Positions 6,435 through 10,706 of a DNA stretch of 10,706 nt are shown in pieces. Position numbers and translations under genes: made by a program. The stretch comes from Actinomycetota bacterium (GTDB taxonomy: Bacteria > Actinomycetota > Acidimicrobiia > Acidimicrobiales > Ilumatobacteraceae), in contig WLKU01000034.1 in assembly GCA_009701105.1 (NCBI GenBank), positions 1-10,706 on the forward strand, given 5' to 3'. The number at the start of each line of letters is the position of its first letter. Position 1 is the first letter of the stretch. The notes beneath the pieces are model-generated. The model did no database searches, was not told the origin of the DNA, and saw only the letters and a list, made by a program, of their open reading frames with translations.

Positions 6435-7361
6435 ATGAATAGCCCTCAAACCGCAGCAGCCGACACCCAATCTGGCTTTGGATTTATCGACTGGATGTTG
6501 TCACTTGGAATGGCCCTCACATGGGGTTCATCCTTTCTGTTGATCGACATCGCAATCCGACACTTTCACACCTCAGTCATTCCATTCGGACGCACCGGTT
6601 TTGGAGTCGCAGCTCTATTGCTATTACCTAGCGCTCGACACCGTGTTGCACGCGAACATTGGCCACGATTGGTCGTCCTTGGTTTTGTGTGGATGGCATT
6701 GCCGTTCTTGTTGTACCCACTTGCAGAGCACACAGTCTCGAGCAGCATTACCGGAATGATGAATGGCGCACTGCCTGTTGTTGTCGCAATTGTTACTGCC
6801 ATTTGGATTCGAACTATGCCAAGTGGTCGTCGCATGTTTGCAGTACTTATCGGATTCTGTGGAATTTTGTTGATTGCGCTTCCATCCATCAACGATGGAT
6901 CCGCTGCAGACGTGAAGGGCATTCTGTATTTAGTTGCAGCACTTCTCTCCTATGCGGTTGCGATAAATATTGCGCGTCCACTTCAGGCCATTTACACACC
7001 CGGCACTCTTATGTTGCACGTCGAAATTGTTGCATTTGCCATGTCGGCGCCCTACGGCATTTGGGGCTTGAGTCAATCGACATTCTCACTTGCATCGTTT
7101 AGCGCACTCGCCGTGTTGGGTATTCTTGGTACAGGTTTTGCATTCGTTCTCTTTGCAACACTTTCAAAGCGCACAGGTGCTGTGCGCAGCATGATCCCCA
7201 CATACTTCACACCAATCGTTGGCACAATCCTTGGTACAACGTTTAATAATGAGCCGTTATTGATTCTTTCGGTGGTTGGAATGTTCGTGGTAATTGTTGG
7301 TGCTTACCTGATGAGCAAACCAGAAAAAAACTTGCTCACTTCTGCCACGAAAGCGCAGTGA
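6435..7361 (+). CDS. EamA/DMT-superfamily membrane transporter
   Basis: This 308-residue inner-membrane protein is built of two EamA repeats (about 18-150 and 162-293), with about ten hydrophobic segments and short charged loops, the normal size and layout for the drug/metabolite transporter superfamily. The first repeat opens with LGMALTWGSSFLLIDIAI (24-41), the typical WGS motif at the first membrane helix. The second ends with YFTPIVGTILG and the last helix LLILSVVGMFVVIVGAYLM before a short charged tail. Members export amino acids, nucleosides, metabolites or drugs, and the substrate cannot be inferred from the sequence or neighbours. The ATG lacks a clear Shine-Dalgarno site. Its last 26 bases overlap the 3' end of the convergent methyltransferase gene. 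Confidence 0.9.
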   Translation: MNSPQTAAADTQSGFGFIDWMLSLGMALTWGSSFLLIDIAIRHFHTSVIPFGRTGFGVAALLLLPSARHRVAREHWPRLVVLGFVWMALPFLLYPLAEHTVSSSITGMMNGALPVVVAIVTAIWIRTMPSGRRMFAVLIGFCGILLIALPSINDGSAADVKGILYLVAALLSYAVAINIARPLQAIYTPGTLMLHVEIVAFAMSAPYGIWGLSQSTFSLASFSALAVLGILGTGFAFVLFATLSKRTGAVRSMIPTYFTPIVGTILGTTFNNEPLLILSVVGMFVVIVGAYLMSKPEKNLLTSATKAQ

Positions 7362-8361
7362 ACGCTCCGAGCCCAGAAAGGTCAGTAAGCGCAGTTGCTT
7401 CGTTAGAGCGACTGCGCATCTTCATTGCTGTGATATCTGGTGCGTGCTTCATATTCTCCCAGTGGTCAGCGCCTTCATTGACTAGTTCGTTGATCCCCCA
7501 GTGCTTCAAGAAATCAGATTGTGCTGAAGTAGTGAATCCTGTAGTTAATTGGTCAAGTAACACTTGTGCAGTGATGTCTTGAGAGCCTGGCTCTGTCAAA
7601 TAGTGTGCACCTCGGACCTGATCTCGGTACGTGCGTAACCACTCGCGCCACGGTGTGAGCGCAATTTCGGCTGTCGATGTGCTGCAGTAGTCGAACAACA
7701 GCAACCGTCCATGATTTATTTTCGACAGGCAGTCCCGTACCCAAGAAGCTGCAGCATCTTGAATTGGTGCACGCGAACCAAGTGGCGCGTTGAGCGGCAG
7801 GCATGAAGGAACTGCGTCTGGTGTGCGCAGTACTTCAACAAACTGACCACCAGTTGCCAGAGAAACAAATGCCTCCATCCATGAACCATCAAACACAAAC
7901 AACCTGAATGGCAAATTGTCGAGCAACTCGTTTGCCATTATGACGCCAGTGATTGGCCCATCTGGCAGAGTTTCGCGAGACTCAATACCCTGCGGATGAA
8001 GCGCTCGTTGCGAAGCAGCAATCTCGACCGCAACATAATGCATTGCATCTGCACATTCGGGTTGAGCCGCCAAAATACTGCGCGCAAGTGTTCCCGGGCC
8101 TGCGCCGCACTCGACAACGTCAAATCGACTTGGTGAACCAAGTTCCTTCCACCAAGTATCAAGCGCGCGAGCAATCACTGTGCCAAACAGCGGGCCAACT
8201 TCGGGGCTCGTGATGAAGTCGCCGCCACGACGACCAGCGCGACCACCAGTTGTGTAAAAACCACCTTCGCCATACAACGCGAGTTGCATGTATTCGCTGA
8301 ACGGAATTGCTCCCCCAGCAGCGGCAATAGCCGCAGATATTTCGTCAGCCGCCGAAGGCAC
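7336..8361 (-). CDS. MidA/NDUFAF7-family SAM-dependent methyltransferase
   Basis: With the GTG start chosen here the protein has 341 residues, normal for the family (PF02636). It shows FSEYMQLALYG (21-31) and GDFITSPEVGPLFG (47-60), the SAM motif VVECGAGPGTLA (82-93), MANELLDNLPFRL (142-154) and YLTEPGSQDITAQV (254-267). In mitochondria NDUFAF7 (MidA in Dictyostelium) dimethylates an arginine of the complex I subunit NDUFS2, the NuoD homologue, during assembly. The frame is open to 8493, but the extra 44 residues are out-of-frame nuoN sequence with no family similarity. GTG 8361 gives a 17-base overlap with the nuoN end. No Shine-Dalgarno site is seen, so translation is probably coupled to nuoN. 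The position suggests a complex I target. The bacterial substrate is inferred. Confidence 0.85.
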   Translation of the reverse strand: MPSAADEISAAIAAAGGAIPFSEYMQLALYGEGGFYTTGGRAGRRGGDFITSPEVGPLFGTVIARALDTWWKELGSPSRFDVVECGAGPGTLARSILAAQPECADAMHYVAVEIAASQRALHPQGIESRETLPDGPITGVIMANELLDNLPFRLFVFDGSWMEAFVSLATGGQFVEVLRTPDAVPSCLPLNAPLGSRAPIQDAAASWVRDCLSKINHGRLLLFDYCSTSTAEIALTPWREWLRTYRDQVRGAHYLTEPGSQDITAQVLLDQLTTGFTTSAQSDFLKHWGINELVNEGADHWENMKHAPDITAMKMRSRSNEATALTDLSGLGAFTALSWQK

Positions 8362-9865
8362 CAGTGATGTGCGCAATATCGCCGAAGTGCATTGCAATGC
8401 CTGGCAACACACCAAGCGCCAATGTGGCAACACCGGTAATACCAAGTGCAAGGGCAAGCGAGCCAGGTGTGCGAATAGGTGTGACGTCGCCATGTGGTGC
8501 AGGCTTCATCCAGATCTCACGCATCACGTTTCCGTAGTATCCAAATGCGATCACCGAGTTGACTGCACCAATAAGTGCGAGCCCGTAAGCCCAACCGGTA
8601 CCTGCACTGATCAGTGTCTGGAACGCTGCGAACTTACCGATCCAGCCACCCAATGGCGGAATACCAGCAAGCGACGCAAGGAAAATTGTTGCAAGCGCGC
8701 CAAGGCCTGGAGCGTATGAGAATAAACCGCCAAAGCTTGATACCGAACCACTGCGGGTTTTGCGTGAGACCGCAATGATCACCGCGAACATGCCGAGGTT
8801 GGTTGCTGCGTAAATGAGCAAGTACACAACGACAGCGCGAAGTGCCGATTCGCCAACACCAGCCATGCCGGCGACGGCGAGTGGCATGAGCACGAATCCG
8901 CCCTGACTAATCGACGAGTACGCGAGCATGCGAACCACATTGTTCTGACGCAATGCAATCACGTTGCCGACTGTCATTGTGAGTGCTGAAAGCACCCAAA
9001 TGAATGGCTGCCATACCGACGACGCTTCTGGGAAAGCGACAAACAACAATGTCACCAGCGCGATAAAGCCTGCTGCTTTGGATGCAACCGACAAGAAAGC
9101 GGTGATTGGGCTCGGTGCACCTTCATAGGTATCTGGTGCCCATGTATGAAACGGAACTGCAGAAACTTTAAATGCAAAACCGACAACAACAAATACGACG
9201 CCCAGTGCATGCAGTGCGCTGAGACCACCATTGACCGTGATGCTCTTACCCAAGTCAACAAGCAGCGTGCTGTTGGCTGCGCCGTACAAGAGCGACATGC
9301 CGTACAACATGACTGCAGATGCAAACACACCGAGCAAGAAATACTTGACACCTGCTTCATTGCTCTTGATGTCACGCTTGCGCCATGCGGCAAGCATGTA
9401 AGCAGGGATGGAGAGAAACTCAAGTGCGACAAAAATGGAGACGAGATCGCGGGCTGAGGCCATCATGACCATGCCAAGAATGCTGGAGAGCAACAAGAAG
9501 TAATACTCGCCCCGCCAGTACTCGCCTTCTTCGACATGACTAGATGAGAGAAGCACGACTACATAGCCAGCAATCAAGAACATTGCTTTCATCACGATGC
9601 TGAAGTTGTCGACAACATATCGACCATCGAACATTGAGCGCACGTTGACATCGCTGAGCCCAAGTGTGAGAACTGGCAATACAGCTGCGAGCAATGTAAA
9701 GCCGGCAAGTGATGACAACACCCACTTGCGCGACTCGTCTAAGAACAAGTCGGCCAACAACACCACACACAATCCGGCGGCCAACACCATCTCTGGTGCA
9801 AGCGCGTGGTAGTCAACTGTTGGGTTGACCCAAGGAGCGGCGGCGTTGAATAATGCAGTGAGCAC
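8345..9865 (-). CDS. nuoN: NADH-quinone oxidoreductase subunit N
   Basis: This 506-residue antiporter-like membrane subunit of respiratory complex I is thought to carry one of the proton channels driven by quinone reduction. It is polytopic (about 14 helices). Key residues known from E. coli NuoN are present: the glutamate in FVALEFLSIP (E149), the lysine in FKVSAVPFHTWAPD (K233), the lysine in SVASKAAGF (K263) and the lysine in GIPPLGGWIGKF (K411). The frame is open to a GTG at 9895, inside nuoM. GTG 9865 is preferred because it lies four bases after the nuoM stop with AAGGG (9874-9878) eight bases before it. It is in one operon with nuoM upstream and the MidA-like gene downstream. Confidence 0.95.
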   Translation of the reverse strand: MLTALFNAAAPWVNPTVDYHALAPEMVLAAGLCVVLLADLFLDESRKWVLSSLAGFTLLAAVLPVLTLGLSDVNVRSMFDGRYVVDNFSIVMKAMFLIAGYVVVLLSSSHVEEGEYWRGEYYFLLLSSILGMVMMASARDLVSIFVALEFLSIPAYMLAAWRKRDIKSNEAGVKYFLLGVFASAVMLYGMSLLYGAANSTLLVDLGKSITVNGGLSALHALGVVFVVVGFAFKVSAVPFHTWAPDTYEGAPSPITAFLSVASKAAGFIALVTLLFVAFPEASSVWQPFIWVLSALTMTVGNVIALRQNNVVRMLAYSSISQGGFVLMPLAVAGMAGVGESALRAVVVYLLIYAATNLGMFAVIIAVSRKTRSGSVSSFGGLFSYAPGLGALATIFLASLAGIPPLGGWIGKFAAFQTLISAGTGWAYGLALIGAVNSVIAFGYYGNVMREIWMKPAPHGDVTPIRTPGSLALALGITGVATLALGVLPGIAMHFGDIAHITGAFGG

Positions 9866-9869
9866 GTGA

Positions 9870-10706
9870 TTAGCCCTTAAAGCCTGTGAGCACACCTTGA
9901 ACGGCTGGGTCGATGATCTTGAACAACAGGTTTGGCATCAAACCAAACACGATGATCGCGATCAAAAGTGGCGTCCACGAAATCCACTCAAACTTGTTGA
10001 CGTCTTCGAATCCATGATTATCACCATGATCGCCATGACCATGAGCATCATGTGCTGCGCCAGCGAACTCTGGCTTTGGCTCTCCGAATGCGACACGCTG
10101 GAAGAGCCACAACAAATAGGCCGCAGCAAACACTGTGCCGATTGCTGCAATCACCATGTAGACACGGAACAACGTCTCGTTGAGACCTGCCGCAGGGCTG
10201 TATGCCGACAAGATTGCGGGAAACTCACCCCAGAAACCTGCAAGGCCAGGCAAACCGAGCGATGCCATGCTGCACAAACCAAGGATCCAACCGAGGTGTG
10301 GCAGCTGCTTGAGTACACCACCAAGACGCTTGATCTCGAGTGTGTGATATCGCTCTTTAATGCTGCCGGCAATAAAGAACAACATGCCTGTAATCAGACC
10401 GTGAGCAACCATGCCGAACATTGCGGCCGTCATACCGAAACTTGTGAGTGTCGAAATGCCGAGCATTACGAATCCCATGTGCGCGACAGATGAAAACGCG
10501 ATCAAGCGCTTCATGTCGGTTTGGGCCAAGCAACCGAGCGAGCCATAGATGATTCCCACGACTGCGAGACCGCCAATGTATGGAGCCCATGCTTTTGCAG
10601 CGAGCGGAAGAATCGGAATTGCTATGCGTACGAAACCGTATGTTCCCAACTTCAGCAAGATTGCGGCCAAAATGACTGAGCCTTGAGTTGGTGCTTGTGT
10701 GTGAGC
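9870..10706 (-). CDS. nuoM: NADH-quinone oxidoreductase subunit M, C-terminal part
   Basis: The reading frame stays open to the window edge, so the true start is outside. The visible 278 residues begin AHTQAPTQGSVILAAILLKL, the conserved helix 7-8 region of NuoM that carries a channel lysine (LLK). They continue with RLIAFSSVAHMGF, and GLAGFWGEFP, where the glutamate matches the one proposed to sit in the proton path (E407 in E. coli). A histidine-rich stretch, HDAHGHGDHGDNHG, lies in a loop shortly before the last hydrophobic segment WTPLLIAIIVFGLMPNLLF. A TTG about 12 codons from the edge is internal, not a start. NuoM is an antiporter-like subunit of the complex I membrane arm. The stop TAA is four bases from the nuoN start. 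Confidence 0.95.
   Translation of the reverse strand, partial: AHTQAPTQGSVILAAILLKLGTYGFVRIAIPILPLAAKAWAPYIGGLAVVGIIYGSLGCLAQTDMKRLIAFSSVAHMGFVMLGISTLTSFGMTAAMFGMVAHGLITGMLFFIAGSIKERYHTLEIKRLGGVLKQLPHLGWILGLCSMASLGLPGLAGFWGEFPAILSAYSPAAGLNETLFRVYMVIAAIGTVFAAAYLLWLFQRVAFGEPKPEFAGAAHDAHGHGDHGDNHGFEDVNKFEWISWTPLLIAIIVFGLMPNLLFKIIDPAVQGVLTGFKG
9874..9878 (-). promoter_or_regulatory. Shine-Dalgarno site that decides the nuoN start
   Basis: AAGGG on the minus strand lies inside the last codons of nuoM and eight bases before GTG 9865. The competing upstream GTG at 9895 would add ten residues that overlap nuoM and has no comparable site. Confidence 0.5.

Noticed and set aside
8362..8493. 44-residue N-terminal extension of the MidA-like protein
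   Set aside because: It lies entirely over nuoN coding sequence in another frame and shows no family similarity; the conserved region begins just after GTG 8361.
9866..9895. Upstream GTG start for nuoN
   Set aside because: It overlaps nuoM and lacks a ribosome site, while GTG 9865 has AAGGG at good spacing.
9897..10493. 198-residue plus-strand open frame antisense to nuoM
   Set aside because: The nuoM frame is unambiguous; the antisense product has no plausible fold or family motif.
1..10706. CRISPR, toxin-antitoxin, phage, transposon or defence genes
   Set aside because: I saw no repeat-spacer pattern, no short paired genes of toxin type, and no integrase or transposase motifs in any frame.

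Overview
The window looks like a piece of an actinobacterial chromosome, possibly from an aquatic, moderate-GC lineage such as Acidimicrobiia. The class is inference. The support is the tRNA-Tyr / tRNA-Thr / tRNA-Met(CAT) set beside yajQ and the end of a nuo operon, the scarcity of strong Shine-Dalgarno sites, and core genes of about 50-55% GC in the lines I counted.

Left part (1-3884, all on the minus strand): read in the direction of transcription, it runs tRNA-Tyr, a four-gene glycan cassette, tRNA-Thr, and tRNA-Met (cut by the window edge). The cassette encodes a cytidylyltransferase-like nucleotidyltransferase (3286-3750), a GT4-type glycosyltransferase (2363-3289), a membrane-anchored TIGR04372-type glycosyltransferase (1158-2363) and an FkbM-like SAM methyltransferase (254-1147). 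The first three genes are joined by ATGA and TAATG stop/start overlaps, and the fourth follows after 10 bases. This looks like one operon that activates a glycan building block, transfers it and methylates it. It separates tRNA genes that are often close together in Actinobacteria, so it may be an insertion into a housekeeping tRNA cluster.

Middle part (3925-7361): yajQ (plus strand) diverges from tRNA-Tyr across 40 bases and converges on acs (minus strand, acetyl-CoA synthetase) across 7 bases. A DMT/EamA-family transporter gene (plus strand) diverges from acs across 61 bases. These are ordinary housekeeping and accessory metabolism genes.

Right part (7336-10706, minus strand): the 3' end of a respiratory complex I operon, with nuoM (5' part beyond the window), nuoN and a MidA/NDUFAF7-family methyltransferase gene. 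The last overlaps the nuoN end by 17 bases if it starts at the GTG I prefer, and overlaps the convergent transporter gene by 26 bases. In mitochondria this methyltransferase family is a complex I assembly factor, so its position at the end of a bacterial nuo operon is meaningful.

I found no CRISPR array, transposase, integrase, phage gene or defence system. The two observations most worth following are the glycan cassette between the tRNA genes and the MidA-like gene coupled to nuoN.
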